Shown: one piece after another, positions 9,021 to 20,096 of the stretch
Layout of the letters: each line of letters begins with the position of its first letter
How positions within the stretch are numbered: position 1 is the first letter of the stretch
Assembly: GCF_002217795.2 (NCBI RefSeq)
Contig: NZ_AP018823.1
Location: 124,001-188,000, forward strand
DNA length: 64,000 nt
Direction of reading: 5' to 3'
From: Aquitalea magnusonii
GTDB taxonomy: Bacteria; Pseudomonadota; Gammaproteobacteria; Burkholderiales; Chromobacteriaceae
The notes under the pieces: model-generated
Database searches by the model: none
The model's input: the letters and a program-made list of their open reading frames with translations, nothing else
Told to the model about the DNA's origin: nothing
Program-made: the position numbers and the translations under genes

Positions 9021-10097
9021 ATGAAAAAAACTTTTAAACTGCTGTTGTCCAGCGCTGCCGTGATGGCTGCGCTGTGTGGTCAATCGGCCCAGGCTGCTGA
9101 CGCGGCCAAGCCGCATGTGGTGATTCTGGCTACCGGTGGCACCATTGCCGGTACTGGTGCCACCAGCACCACCACCATCGGTTATACCGCTGCCAAGCTG
9201 GGCGTGGACAAGATGATTGCCGCCGTGCCAGAGCTGTCCAAGGTGGCCGACGTTCGTGGTGAACAGGTTGCGCAGATCGCCAGCGAAAGCATGACCAATG
9301 AAGTGTGGTTGAAGCTGGCCAAGCGTGTGAACGAGCTGCTGGCGCAGAAGGATGTGGATGGCGTGGTGATTACCCACGGCACCGACACCATCGAAGAAAC
9401 CGCTTACTTCCTGGACCTGGTGGTGAAGAGCAAGAAGCCGGTAGTGGTGGTGGGTTCCATGCGCCCGTCTACCGCCATCAGTGCTGACGGCCCGATCAAC
9501 CTGTATAACGCCGTGATCCTGGCGGGCAGCAAGGAAGCCGTTGGCAAGGGCGTGCTGGTTTCCTTGAACGACCAGATCAATGCCGCCCGTGAAGTGACCA
9601 AGACCAACACTTCCACCACCGACACCTTCAAGACGCCGGAACTGGGCTTCCTGGGCTATATGCAGGACAACAAGCCGCATTTCTACCGCATGTCCACCCG
9701 CAAGAATACCGCGGATACCGAATTTGACGTCTCCAAGCTGAACAGCCTGCCGCGCGTCGACATCGTTTACGGTTACGCCAACATGGACCGCGTGGCCATG
9801 GATGCCGATATTGCTGCAGGTGCCCAGGGCATCGTGCAAGCCGGTGTGGGCGATGGCAGTATTGCCGCCCAGATGATGCCTGCCATCCGTGACGCCCGTA
9901 AGAAGGGTGTGATCGTGGTACGCAGCTCGCGCGTGGGTAGCGGTATCGTGGCGCGTAATGGTGAAGCCAATGATGATCAGGAAGATCTGGTGGTGAGCGA
10001 CACGCTGAATGCGCAAAAAGCCCGCATCCTGCTGATGCTGGGTCTGACCAAGACCCACGACACCAAAGAACTGCAACGCATGTTCTACACCTATTGA
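9021..10097 (+). CDS. ansB: Periplasmic L-asparaginase, type II
   Basis: Hydrolyses asparagine (and often glutamine) to aspartate (glutamate) and ammonia in the periplasm. A Sec signal peptide covers about residues 1-26 (hydrophobic core, then SAQA-AD). The first catalytic threonine sits in ATGGTIAG near residue 41, and the second catalytic set is in THGTDTIEE. Length is 358. The start MKKTFK has AAAGGAAGAG immediately upstream. It lies 166 bases after the symporter, same strand, so the pair can feed periplasmic aspartate to the importer. No sigma-54 box is seen in the gap; ACTATAAAA at about 8881 is a weak -10 candidate. Confidence 0.95.
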   Translation: MKKTFKLLLSSAAVMAALCGQSAQAADAAKPHVVILATGGTIAGTGATSTTTIGYTAAKLGVDKMIAAVPELSKVADVRGEQVAQIASESMTNEVWLKLAKRVNELLAQKDVDGVVITHGTDTIEETAYFLDLVVKSKKPVVVVGSMRPSTAISADGPINLYNAVILAGSKEAVGKGVLVSLNDQINAAREVTKTNTSTTDTFKTPELGFLGYMQDNKPHFYRMSTRKNTADTEFDVSKLNSLPRVDIVYGYANMDRVAMDADIAAGAQGIVQAGVGDGSIAAQMMPAIRDARKKGVIVVRSSRVGSGIVARNGEANDDQEDLVVSDTLNAQKARILLMLGLTKTHDTKELQRMFYTY

Positions 10098-10204
10098 GCT
10101 GGCTGACAGGCGCTGCACCGGCCTGTCTGACTGCTGCGACACCGTTGGTGTGATCCCCCCGCAGCGGCAGCATGGTGTGGCGACTGATCAAGCAGCCTTT
10201 GGCA

Positions 10205-10229
10205 AGCGGCCCCGGTGGCCGCTTTTTTT
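10205..10229 (+). terminator. Terminator of ansB
   Basis: AAGCGGCC pairs with GGCCGCTT (10205-10211 with 10217-10223) around a short loop, followed by seven T residues. It separates ansB from the convergent dctD gene. Confidence 0.88.
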
Positions 10230-10294
10230 ATGTCTGCCGCCCGGCAGAGGCCGGGACCGCAGGCATGCCATCAGCCCGGTCATCAGCCGGGCCA

Positions 10295-11618
<1,324 letters not shown>

Positions 11619-11626
<8 letters not shown>

Positions 11627-13478
11627 GGCGGTTTTCCTTTGTAGCAAGCGGCAGGGTGATGGTGAACACGGCACCGCCCTGCGGGTGATTGTCGGCACTC
11701 AGACTGCCGCCGGCCTCGGCAATGATGCCGGCGCTCAGGGTCAGCCCCAGTCCCAGGCCGATGCCGGCCGGTTTGGTGGTGACAAAAGGCTCGAATAGCT
11801 GGGCACGCACGGCTTCCTGCAGGCCGGGGCCATTATCGCGGATTTGCAGTATCAGTTGTGCGGTTGTGCAATGGCCACTGATCTCGATAAGCCCATCCGG
11901 CTGGTCTTGCAGTTCGTCCAGCGCATTAGCCAGCAGGTTGACCAGCACCTGCTCGAAACGGTTGGGGTCGCAACGCGCCTGCCATGGTTCTGGCGCATTG
12001 GGCCGGAGGATGCGGACCTGGCTGCCTTCCAGGCGGTTGCGCAGCAACAGCAGCGCGCTGTCCATGGCCAGGCTGATGTCCACCGTCCCCAGGCTGCTGG
12101 TGGATTTGCGCGAGTAACCCTTCAGGGCGCTGGTGATTTCGCCCATCTTGTCCACCAGTTGGCAGATGGTTTGCAAATTGGTACGGGCGGTTTCATTCTG
12201 CTGGCGTTCCAGAAACTTGATGGCATTGCCAGACAGGGTACGCAGTGCCGCCAGTGGCTGGTTCAGCTCGTGGGCGATGCCGGTGGCCAGTTGGCCCAGT
12301 ACCGCCAGCTTGCCCGCCTGGACCAGATTGTCCTGGGTCTGACGCAGGTGCTGTTCGGTGCGGATGCGTTCGCTGATTTCTTCATGTAGCTGCTGGTTGG
12401 CGCGCGACAGATCTGCCGTGCGCTCTTCCACCTTGCGTTCCAGTTCGCGGTAGGCCTGCTGCAGTGCTTCGCGCGCTGACAGCTTGTCGCGCAGGCGGCG
12501 GCGGCGTTCGTTCAGCCACAGAATGCCGGTCAGGCTTAGCAGGGTCAGCACTGCCGCCAAGGCGGCCCGGTTGTAAGCCAGTTGGTAGACCGGGTCCAGG
12601 CTGGAGAGCACGGTCAGCTTCCAGCTTGATAGCGGCAGTTGCAGCGACTGACCCAGCATGTCGCGCGGATAGGCCAGCCGGCTTAGCGTGCGCCGGCCGC
12701 TCTGGTCCAGCCGGTAAATGTGGCTGCCATTGCCCAGGCTGCGCCGTTCTTCCAGTCCCAGCGGCAACAGGCGCTTGCGGTTGTATTGCAGATTGCGGTC
12801 GAAGGCATCCTGCAGGGCTTTGCTGAAGGGCTTGAGCGTGCTGAATTTCCAGCCTGGTTCTGTGGCCAGAATCACCACGCCGTTCTGGTCGCTCACCATC
12901 ACGGTGGTCTTGTTTTCCCGCCACAGCTTTTCCAGGTATTCCATGTTTACCTTCACCACCGCCACGCCAATGATGTGGCCGCGGCTGGTCAGTGGTTCCG
13001 ACAGGTAATAACCTGCCTCGCTGCGGGTAGTGCCTACGCCGAAGAAGCGCCCAGGCTGCCCACTCATGGCATCGGTGAAATAAGCACGGAAGGAATCGTT
13101 TTCGCCCAGGTAGCTGTCGGTCTGCCGCCAGTTGCTGGTGGCGCGGACAATCCCTTTGTCATCCATGATATAGATGGCGCTGGCACCGGTGCGTTGGCTC
13201 AGGCGTTCCAGATAGTCGTTGGCTGCCTGCTGGCGATGCACATCATTTGGGGCGTGCAGCAGTCCTTCCACATAGGGGGACAGCCCCAGCAGGCTGGGTA
13301 GGCGCGCATAGTGGCCGATTTCACTATTCAGGCTGTTGGCGTACAGCTCCAGCCTTTGGGTATTGGCGGCGCGCAGTTCCTCCAGCGAGCCGTCCACGCT
13401 GGCACGAAAGGCGCTGACGGCGGCAATGTCCATCAGGATCAGCAGCAGCGCAATGCGCAGTACGGTACGCAGTTTCAA
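11619..13478 (-). CDS. dctB: DctB-type C4-dicarboxylate sensor histidine kinase
   Basis: A membrane sensor kinase that phosphorylates the overlapping DctD. It has a transmembrane helix at the N-terminus (LRIALLLILMDIAAV), a periplasmic double-Cache ligand domain to about residue 290, a second helix (AALAAVLTLLSLTGILWL), a coiled coil, the H box GIAHELNQPLAA and an ATPase domain with NLLANALDEL and DNGPGL. The TTG at 13478 is preferred, with AGGAG 10 bases upstream, giving MKLRTVLRIALL and 619 residues. The frame stays open to an ATG at 13580, but that extension runs through a terminator of the upstream gene, so it is unlikely to be coding. Confidence 0.88.
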
Positions 13479-13535
13479 GCGGAATCCACTCCTGACAATC
13501 TGGGTTGGCAGGCTGCCGGAGGTGGGCAGCAAGTA

Positions 13536-13561
13536 CAAAAAGGCGGCCGTAGGCCGCCTGG
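13536..13561 (-). terminator. Terminator of the chemoreceptor gene
   Basis: On the minus strand AGGCGGCC pairs with GGCCGCCT around TAC and is followed by TTTTTGT. It sits about 90 bases after the chemoreceptor stop and just before the dctB start, so it separates the two units and argues for the shorter dctB start. Confidence 0.8.
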
Positions 13562-13646
13562 TGGGAATCGGTTGCGCCACCGTTACCGGCAGCGTGCCGC
13601 GCTATTGTAGCAAAAGCACCTGCTGTCGCGGTGGCCCATGCCGGGT

Positions 13647-15236
13647 TCAGAGATGGCGTTCAAAATGACTGACCAGGCGTTTCAGATCATGCGCGGTGGT
13701 ATGCAGTTGCTGCGCGACATCGCGGGCATTGGCAATACTCTGGCTGTTCTGCTCGGTCAGCGCACTCATGGTTTCCATGTTCTGTGCCACTTCGGTGGAA
13801 ACCGAAGATTGCTGCTGCAGCATTTCCGCCACGTTGGCGGCCGATGCCGATACGCCTTGGTTGGCCTGGCGAATGGCTTCCAGGCTGTTGCTGGCATTGC
13901 TGATGGCCTCATCCACGCTCTGGACCTTGTCCAGCGCGGTCTGGACATTCTGCAATACCTGACGGGTGCGCTCGTGCAGCACATTGATGGATTGCTCGAT
14001 CTCCTGCGTGTTGCCTGCCGTGCGTTCCGCCAGCTTGCGCACTTCATCGGCCACCACGGCAAAGCCGCGTCCCTGTTCACCTGCCCGTGCCGCCTCGATG
14101 GCCGCGTTCAGGGCTAGCAGATTGGTTTGGTTGGCAATGTCCTTGATCACCGAGGTGACAGATCCTATCTCTTCCGCCGATTTTTCCAGCACCAGAATCG
14201 CATCCCTGGTGTGTTCGAATTCTCCCATCACTTGCTGGGTGGCATGCCGTGTCTGCTGCATTTTTGTCTCACCCTCATTGGCCAGGCTGGTGGCTTCGGT
14301 GGCATGGCCTGCACCTGTGCGGGTGGTCATGGAGATTTCATTCACCGACACCGATAGCTGCTCCAGGGCGGAGGCTACGCGGGTAATGCCTTCCAGTGCA
14401 TGCTCTCCGCGCTGTTGCAGATTGCTGGCTTCGGTATGGGTAGCCGTTGCGGCCTGGCTGATATCGTGGGCACCGCTTACCACATCGGCCAGCACGGCGC
14501 GGGTATTGATGCGCATGGTTTCCAGCATTTCCAGCATCTGGCGCATGTCCTGACAGCCTGACTGCGGAATGGCCTGCTTGAAGTTGCCCTCGGACAATCT
14601 GGCCAGGCCTTGTTTGGCATATTCAAGTGGTGTGGCCAGGCGCTGATGAATCAGTACCGCAGCCCCAAGCAGCCAGAGGATGCTGCCGGCATTCAGGATG
14701 TCGTGAATGATGCTGTCCGGCAGGATGTATTCCGCCAGCAGGGCCAGGATGGGGGGCAGCATGGAGAGGGTAAGCAGCTTTTGCAAGCTCAGCACGGTGG
14801 GTTGCCGGGTCTGGGGAAAGCGGCTGCGCTTGGCCCGGATGTCGGCGTATAGCTGTTCTGCCTGCTGGCATTGCTGCTGGTCCGGGGCGCTGCGTACCGA
14901 CATGTAACCAACCGTGTTGCCGTTTTCCCGAATCGGGGTCACATAGGCATCCACCCAGTAGTAATCCCCCTGCTTGCTGCGGTTTTTCACCAGCCCGCGC
15001 CAAGGATGACCTTCCTTGATGGTGTGCCACATGTCGTCGAAAGCTTCCGCCGGCATGTCGGGGTGACGCACGATATTATGTTGCTGGCCAATCAGCTCTT
15101 TTTCGGTAAAACCGCTGATTTCAATAAAGGCGCGGTTGGCGTAGGTGATATGGCCTTGCAGGTCGGTCTTGGTCACGATGGGGCGCTGTGGATGCAAGAA
15201 TAACTCGTGCTGTGTGACAGGCTGGTTGTTACGCAT
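13647..15236 (-). CDS. PAS-domain methyl-accepting chemotaxis protein (Aer-like)
   Basis: A 529-residue chemoreceptor. A PAS domain at residues about 10-115 resembles the FAD-binding PAS of Aer ([55 protein letters not shown]). A hydrophobic pair of segments near 160-200 anchors it in the inner membrane. A HAMP-like linker follows, then the signalling hairpin with [34 protein letters not shown] contacting CheA/CheW. No periplasmic ligand domain is present, so it likely senses redox or energy state from the cytoplasm (aerotaxis). The ATG at 15236 is preceded by GGGGAAAAAA. No sigma-28 box is recognised upstream. Confidence 0.9.
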   Translation of the reverse strand: MRNNQPVTQHELFLHPQRPIVTKTDLQGHITYANRAFIEISGFTEKELIGQQHNIVRHPDMPAEAFDDMWHTIKEGHPWRGLVKNRSKQGDYYWVDAYVTPIRENGNTVGYMSVRSAPDQQQCQQAEQLYADIRAKRSRFPQTRQPTVLSLQKLLTLSMLPPILALLAEYILPDSIIHDILNAGSILWLLGAAVLIHQRLATPLEYAKQGLARLSEGNFKQAIPQSGCQDMRQMLEMLETMRINTRAVLADVVSGAHDISQAATATHTEASNLQQRGEHALEGITRVASALEQLSVSVNEISMTTRTGAGHATEATSLANEGETKMQQTRHATQQVMGEFEHTRDAILVLEKSAEEIGSVTSVIKDIANQTNLLALNAAIEAARAGEQGRGFAVVADEVRKLAERTAGNTQEIEQSINVLHERTRQVLQNVQTALDKVQSVDEAISNASNSLEAIRQANQGVSASAANVAEMLQQQSSVSTEVAQNMETMSALTEQNSQSIANARDVAQQLHTTAHDLKRLVSHFERHL

Positions 15237-15341
15237 TTTTTTCCCCGGATGACTGGTGCTTTAGGAAGGACAACACCAGACGCCAGGTATTGTCAGCAGC
15301 ACATTCCAGTCAGAAAACAGTGCTGTTTCTTCGGTATAGAC

Positions 15342-15368
15342 AAAAATGACGATGCCATAGTCATTTTT
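15342..15368 (-). terminator. Inverted repeat, possible lysR terminator
   Basis: AAAAATGAC (15342-15350) and GTCATTTTT (15360-15368) are perfect 9-base arms around a 9-base loop. It lies 45 bases past the lysR stop on the minus strand and could also act in reverse. The stem is AT-rich, so termination would be modest. Confidence 0.5.
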
Positions 15369-15412
15369 TCCAGCCGGAGTGCCTCCTGCACCGCCCAACG
15401 CCTGGTCGTGCT

Positions 15413-16318
15413 TTATGGGTGAGGTTGTTGAATTTCCTCCAGTACCTCGCACAGCAGTTTGGCAAAGCTGTCCACCAGCGCGGACGCTGGGCGATGCAAG
15501 GGGCGCAGCAGGTTGACCCGGAAGGGGAGTGAGACGGATAGCGGGCGGATGATGACGCCATGACCGGCAAATTCCAGTGCGGTCAGCGGATTGACCACCG
15601 CCAGACCGATGCCCTGGCGCACCATGCTGCAGACCGAGGCCGCGCTGTGGGTTTCCAGCCGGAGTTGGCGGGCAATGCCTTGTGAGGCAAACAAGGCGTC
15701 CAACTGCTGGCGATAGATATCGCTGGCCGACAGACTGACAAAATCCTGGCCGGCGAAATCCGCCAGATCCAGCACCGGCTTGTTGCCCAGTGGATGCCCC
15801 TGCGGCAGCACGGCAACTTCGTCGGCACAGAATACTTGCTGCTGACTGGTGCCCGGTGGCTGGATGTGGCTCTCGCTCAGCCCAAGATCATGCCGCTGTG
15901 CCGCCAGCCATTCTTCCAGCAGCGGCGATTCCTGTGGCGTGATGTTGAGTTTTACCCGTGGATAGCGCTGCAAGAAACGTTGGCACACCGTAGGCAGGAC
16001 TGCCTGGGAAAACATCGGCAGGCAGGCAATGGATAACTGGCCTTCGTCAAAGCGGCGCAAGGCCTGGGCGGTGCTGACAATCCGCTCCAGTCCCAGGTAG
16101 GCGCGCTGCACTTCCTCAAAGAGTTGCAAGGCCTGCAGGGTGGGGCGTAGCCGCCCCCGGATACGTTCGAACAAGACCAGGCCGCTTAGTTGCTCCAGCC
16201 GTGCCAGTTCTCGGCTGATGGTGGGTTGGGAGGTGTTGAGCAGTGTGGCAGCTTCGGTCACGCTGCCGCTGGTCATGATGGCGTGGAAGATTTCCACATG
16301 GCGCAAGCTGAAGGACAT
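15413..16318 (-). CDS. lysR: LysR, activator of lysA
   Basis: A 301-residue LysR-type regulator with an N-terminal winged helix-turn-helix (LRHVEIFHAIMTSGSVTEAATLLNTSQPTISRELARLE) and a C-terminal periplasmic-binding-protein-like effector domain. Wording matches E. coli LysR closely across the protein (LFERIRGRL, LSIACLPMFSQ, PQESPLLEEWLAAQRHDLGL, VETHSAASVC-type segment, VVNPLTAL, RPLHRPSSAL-type segment). It is divergent from lysA with 117 bases between starts, the arrangement in which LysR activates lysA in response to diaminopimelate and lysine in enterobacteria. Confidence 0.95.
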   Translation of the reverse strand: MSFSLRHVEIFHAIMTSGSVTEAATLLNTSQPTISRELARLEQLSGLVLFERIRGRLRPTLQALQLFEEVQRAYLGLERIVSTAQALRRFDEGQLSIACLPMFSQAVLPTVCQRFLQRYPRVKLNITPQESPLLEEWLAAQRHDLGLSESHIQPPGTSQQQVFCADEVAVLPQGHPLGNKPVLDLADFAGQDFVSLSASDIYRQQLDALFASQGIARQLRLETHSAASVCSMVRQGIGLAVVNPLTALEFAGHGVIIRPLSVSLPFRVNLLRPLHRPASALVDSFAKLLCEVLEEIQQPHP

Positions 16319-16343
16319 GGCAGTGAGGGATGATCAGTCAAAG

Positions 16344-16358
16344 TCATATCATAAATGA
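16344..16358. promoter_or_regulatory. Candidate LysR operator
   Basis: TCAT-N7-ATGA dyad in the 117-base lysR-lysA divergent spacer, close to the lysR start. LysR-type proteins typically bind short dyads of this kind. The assignment is by position and symmetry only. Confidence 0.35.
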
Positions 16359-16435
16359 AAGACCTGACGACAAATTGATATTTTATTTTTGGCGACAGCC
16401 ACGGCACACTCAAGCAAAACCCTGAATGGATTGCC

Positions 16436-17671
16436 ATGAAAACCTTCTCCGCCACGCAGCTTGCCACCCTGGCCGAACAATTTTCTGCCCCGCTGTGGGT
16501 ATACGATGCCGCGATGATTCGTGCACGCATTGCCCAGCTCAAGCAGTTCGATGTGATTCGCTATGCCCAAAAAGCCAATTCCAATACCCATATCCTGCGT
16601 CTGATGCGTGAACAGGGCGTGATGGTGGACGCGGTATCGCTGGGCGAGATCGCGCGTGCGCGCCAGGCCGGTTATGACTTGAGCTCGGCCGAGCCTTCCG
16701 AAGTGGTGTTTACTGCCGACGTGTTGGATCGTGCCACGCTGGAGCAGGTAGTCGCCGAGCGTATCGTGGTGAATGCCGGCAGTATCGATATGTTGCGCCA
16801 GCTAGGTGCGCTCTCCCCCGGCCATCGGGTATGGCTGCGCATCAACCCCGGTTTTGGCCATGGCCACAGCCACAAGACCAATACCGGTGGCGAAAACAGC
16901 AAGCATGGCATCTGGCATGCCGATCTGCCGGCCGCGCTGGAGGTGATTGCTGCAACTGGCCTGAAGCTGGTGGGCATTCACATGCACATCGGTTCCGGCG
17001 TGGATTATGGCCATCTGCAGCAGGTATGCGGTGCCATGGTGGAACTGGTGGGCAGCCTGGGCCAGGATATCGAAGCCATTTCCGCCGGTGGTGGCCTGTC
17101 CATTCCCTATCGTGATGGCGATGGCCGAATCGATACCGCTCATTACTTCCAGTTGTGGGACGCCGCCCGCAAGCAAGTGGAACAACTGCTGGGCCATGCG
17201 GTACGGCTGGAAATCGAACCGGGTCGCTTCCTGGTGGCCGAAGCCGGCGCGCTGATTGCCGAGGTGCGTGCGGTCAAGGATATGGGCAGCCGCCATTTTG
17301 TGCTGGTGGATGCCGGCTTCAACGACTTGATGCGGCCTTCGCTGTATGGCAGCTACCACGAAATTTCGGTGCTGGAGCGCAATGGCACCGAGAAATCCGG
17401 TGCCGTGCCGACGGTAGTGGCCGGCCCGCTGTGCGAATCCGGGGATGTGTTCACCCAGCAGGAGGGCGGCGTGGTGGAAAGCCGTCTGCTGCCCCAGGCC
17501 GAGGTGGGCGACTGGCTGGTGTTCCATGATGCCGGTGCCTATGGTGCCACCATGTCTTCCAACTACAACAGCCGTCCCTTGCTGCCTGAAGTACTACTGG
17601 ATGCCGCTGGTCCGCGCCTGATCCGTCGCCGCCAGACCATGGCAGAACTGCTGGCGCTGGAAGCGGTGTAA
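16436..17671 (+). CDS. lysA: Diaminopimelate decarboxylase
   Basis: PLP enzyme that decarboxylates meso-diaminopimelate to L-lysine, the last step of lysine synthesis. The PLP lysine lies in RYAQKANSNTHILR (about residue 46). Other marks are NPGFGHGHSHKTNTGGENSKHGI, the phosphate-binding GGGLSIPY, the HIGSG motif and the dimer-active-site cysteine in GPLCESGD. Length is 411. The enterobacterial-type sequence plus divergent lysR suggests this pair travelled together. A stem at 17757-17780 may terminate it. Confidence 0.96.
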   Translation: MKTFSATQLATLAEQFSAPLWVYDAAMIRARIAQLKQFDVIRYAQKANSNTHILRLMREQGVMVDAVSLGEIARARQAGYDLSSAEPSEVVFTADVLDRATLEQVVAERIVVNAGSIDMLRQLGALSPGHRVWLRINPGFGHGHSHKTNTGGENSKHGIWHADLPAALEVIAATGLKLVGIHMHIGSGVDYGHLQQVCGAMVELVGSLGQDIEAISAGGGLSIPYRDGDGRIDTAHYFQLWDAARKQVEQLLGHAVRLEIEPGRFLVAEAGALIAEVRAVKDMGSRHFVLVDAGFNDLMRPSLYGSYHEISVLERNGTEKSGAVPTVVAGPLCESGDVFTQQEGGVVESRLLPQAEVGDWLVFHDAGAYGATMSSNYNSRPLLPEVLLDAAGPRLIRRRQTMAELLALEAV

Positions 17672-17731
17672 ATCCGGCTTCATGTTTGGTCAGTGAATCG
17701 GTTTCGGGTGAGGCGGATGACGGTTTAAGTG

Positions 17732-17906
17732 CCGTTTTCGCGCGGCAAACGGGAAAGAGGGCTTGCGTGGCCAAGCCCTCCTTCACCGCCAAGGCCACTC
17801 CGCCAGCATGCAGCATGGCCTGCGGCTCCCCGTCAGGGCCTGCCCCGTGCGAGGCACGCCTGAACGCGCGATTTGCCAAGATCAAATCGCTCAGACAGGG
17901 CAGGCG
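17732..17906. other. Structured intergenic segment between lysA and the porin gene
   Basis: The 340 bases between the convergent lysA and porin genes hold no credible gene but many inverted repeats. These are CCGTTT-N9-AAACGG (17732-17752), GAGGGCTTG-N6-CAAGCCCTC (17757-17780), CGTGC-GAG-GCACG (17846-17858) and GCGATTTG-N7-CAAATCGC (17868-17890), the last enclosed by CGCCTG (17857-17862) and CAGGCG (17901-17906). The second stem could be the lysA terminator, although it lacks a clear T run. The nested last pair looks like a folded RNA or a repeat element. Open frames on both strands here have no recognisable protein features. Confidence 0.5.
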
Positions 17907-18011
17907 CTTAACAGCTCATCCCGGCCTCCCGTCGGCATGCTGGACGGGACCGTGGCCGCGTTGCTAGGGTTTTACTTTGCGCAAAAGCACAATGCTACTC
18001 CCCGGGTTTGC

Positions 18012-19130
18012 TTAAAAATCGGTCCGCATCATCATCCAGCCGGTGCTGGCGCTGGATTTGCTCCAGGCCAGCGCGTTTTGTCCTCCGGCATTCTGTCGTA
18101 CCGCGCCGTAACCCGCTTGCAGCAGGCTGCGCTTGCTCAGGGTGTATTCCACGCCGGCAGCCCATTGATTGGCCGACCAGTTCAGATGCTGACCATCCAT
18201 GTAAACCCGGCCACGGTGTGAGTACTGCAGCATGGGTTTGAACGCCCCCAACTGATAGCCGGCACTCAGCGCCACCACCTGGCTGCTCAGCTTGTTATTC
18301 CCGGTCTGGGCAATATTGCTTTGCTGCAGGATGCCAGGAATCTCGAAATCATTACTGCCATCCTTGTTTTGATGAGCATTGCCATACAGCCGGATTCTTT
18401 GCAGCGTGGCCGCCAGTTGCAGCGCTTCACCGCGATAACCCAGCTCCACGCGGTGAATGGCGCTGTTATTGGTACCGACCGTGTTCAGACGTGTCATCCA
18501 GGCATAGTTGATGAAATAACCGGCATCGGTATATCCCAAGCGCAGGCCCCAGGTTTCTCCAGCTTTACGGCTGGCGCGCTGACTTTCTCCCGCCCCGTAT
18601 TGCAGTGAGGCTTCCATGCCATTCCAGCGCGGGCTGTCGTAGCGCAGGCTGTTTTTGGCCCGGCTGTCGCCGTAATTGTTGCTGCCAAAAATATCGCGGG
18701 CTTCATACAGCGGGTAGGCAATGCCGCTGTTGGCCTCGCGGCGTGGGCTGGCAAAGATGTCGGTCGCCTGGGTGCTGGTCAGCACATCATCCAGATAGCC
18801 GACACGCAGCTTGCCCCAACTGTCCTGCACGCCGACAAAGCTCATGCGGTTGGCCAGTGTGCCGCTGCCGGTGCCGCCGGTAGGCATGCCATCCATGGCC
18901 AGTCCGGTTTCCACCTGCCAGATGGCTTGCAGCTGTCCATTCAGCTGTTCACTGCCCTTGAAACCGATGCGACTGCTGAAGTCGTCAATGCCGGTGGTGC
19001 GTTTGAAGCCGGTATCAACGCTTTGCATGCTGTCGATACCAACGCGCAAGCTGCCGTACAAAGTGGTCTCGGCCATGGCCATGGCGGGAAGCAAGCTGAG
19101 CAGGGTGTAGGAGAGGATGCGGCTGGACAT
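18012..19130 (-). CDS. Outer-membrane porin, Gram-negative trimeric type
   Basis: A 372-residue general porin of the betaproteobacterial family, forming a diffusion channel in the outer membrane. A signal peptide of about 20 residues ends AMA before ETTLYGSLRVGID, the usual mature start. Strand-like repeats such as SSRIGFKGSEQLNGQLQAIWQVETGL and the shared KLRVGYLDD segment follow, and the protein ends with phenylalanine (RTDF), the signal for outer-membrane assembly. The ATG at 19130 has AGGAAA 5 bases upstream; an ATG 27 bases earlier is less supported. The gene stands alone. Confidence 0.92.
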   Translation of the reverse strand: MSSRILSYTLLSLLPAMAMAETTLYGSLRVGIDSMQSVDTGFKRTTGIDDFSSRIGFKGSEQLNGQLQAIWQVETGLAMDGMPTGGTGSGTLANRMSFVGVQDSWGKLRVGYLDDVLTSTQATDIFASPRREANSGIAYPLYEARDIFGSNNYGDSRAKNSLRYDSPRWNGMEASLQYGAGESQRASRKAGETWGLRLGYTDAGYFINYAWMTRLNTVGTNNSAIHRVELGYRGEALQLAATLQRIRLYGNAHQNKDGSNDFEIPGILQQSNIAQTGNNKLSSQVVALSAGYQLGAFKPMLQYSHRGRVYMDGQHLNWSANQWAAGVEYTLSKRSLLQAGYGAVRQNAGGQNALAWSKSSASTGWMMMRTDF

Positions 19131-19154
19131 GATGTTTCCTGAGTGGTGACGAGA

Positions 19155-19184
19155 CAAAAAACCTTCCGCTGAATAAGGGGAAGG
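19155..19184 (-). promoter_or_regulatory. Hairpin plus T run in the porin leader
   Basis: On the minus strand CCTTCC (19184-19179) pairs with GGAAGG (19167-19162) around an 11-base loop and runs into six T residues, ending about 25 bases before the porin ATG. This resembles a weak terminator inside the 5' leader. The rest of 19185-19480 holds no gene; the porin promoter is expected in its AT-rich part near 19255-19310 but is not resolved. Confidence 0.4.
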
Positions 19185-19486
19185 TGGGTGCGGTGCAGAG
19201 TGTGCAAATCCGGCATGTCTGGCGTCAATGGCTCAGGGACGGGAGGGTTATTAGCGTGTTTTTACGATAATTTGCCTGTTTTTCGGGTTATTTTCGTTTA
19301 ACTACCATTCAATTTCGGCGACATGGCTGGCCACGGTGCTGCTGTGGACTGGCAATTACTGTACGGAGTGCCTGGAAAGTGGATAGTCGCCTGGAAAATT
19401 CACAGTGTCTATTGGAAATCGGATGGCAGTAATGCTGCAGATCAGACTGCTGGTGCAGAAATCTCATGCGCAGCCGGCCACAATGC

Positions 19487-19510
19487 AAACGCCCCCGACA
19501 GGCGGGGGCG
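19487..19510 (-). terminator. Terminator of the BON-domain gene
   Basis: CGCCCCC (19490-19496) pairs with GGGGGCG (19504-19510); the minus-strand transcript then reads TTT. It lies 27 bases past the stop codon of the BON gene. The U run is short. Confidence 0.65.
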
Positions 19511-19536
19511 TGCGGCAAGCGGATGCAGCCTGACGC

Positions 19537-19836
19537 TTACATATTCATGTTGTTGATGACAAACTTCACGCCCGGCACTTTCTCGGCGATGACGCCAGCC
19601 TTGAACATTTGCTGATCGTCGGTCATCTTGCCGTCAATGGTGACTTCCTGCTTTTTGCTGACTACGTGCAGGTCCAGGGCTTTCAGTTCCGGATCGGCAT
19701 CCAGTGCGTTCTTGACGTTGCTGGCCAGTTGCTCGTCGCTAACCGGGGCATCTTCGGCATGTGCCGGCAGGGCTGCGCCAGCAATGGTCAGGGCCAGGGT
19801 TGCAAACAGGGCCGAACGGGCAAAAAGGCGTTTCAT
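19537..19836 (-). CDS. Small periplasmic BON-domain protein
   Basis: A 99-residue secreted protein. A signal peptide of about 27 residues (ARSALFATLALTIAGAALPAHA) precedes one BON domain (residues about 35-99; DEQLASNVKNALDADPELKALDLHVVSKKQEVTIDGKM and KVPGVKFVINNM). BON domains bind membranes or phospholipid and occur in OsmY-like stress proteins. The specific role here is unknown. AAGGAGATATCTC precedes the ATG at 19836, a strong ribosome-binding site. Confidence 0.85.
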   Translation of the reverse strand: MKRLFARSALFATLALTIAGAALPAHAEDAPVSDEQLASNVKNALDADPELKALDLHVVSKKQEVTIDGKMTDDQQMFKAGVIAEKVPGVKFVINNMNM

Positions 19837-20096
19837 GAGATATCTCCTTGTTTCAAGCAGCGTGATGGCCTGGCCGGCCATAGCGATGGCGCGCCAGTGG
19901 ACTGTGTTGTGCTGGCCATGTTAGCCAGCTTTGTTTGCAGTTTTGTTGCGGCTCGATGAAAAGTGTCAGTGCCAGAACCTGCTGTGGATGGCATGGTCCC
20001 ATCGCGCAGAGTACCGTGCAGGCGCAAGGCGCGCGCGGTAACATGGGCGGCTGGCCTGTCCGGCCGGTTTCCTCACCCATTCATGATGTTGCTGCC

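Noticed and set aside
17451..17885. A minus-strand 144-codon frame over the end of lysA and the following spacer
   Set aside because: No recognisable domain or start signal, half of it is antisense to lysA, and the rest lies in inverted repeats; treated as structured non-coding DNA.
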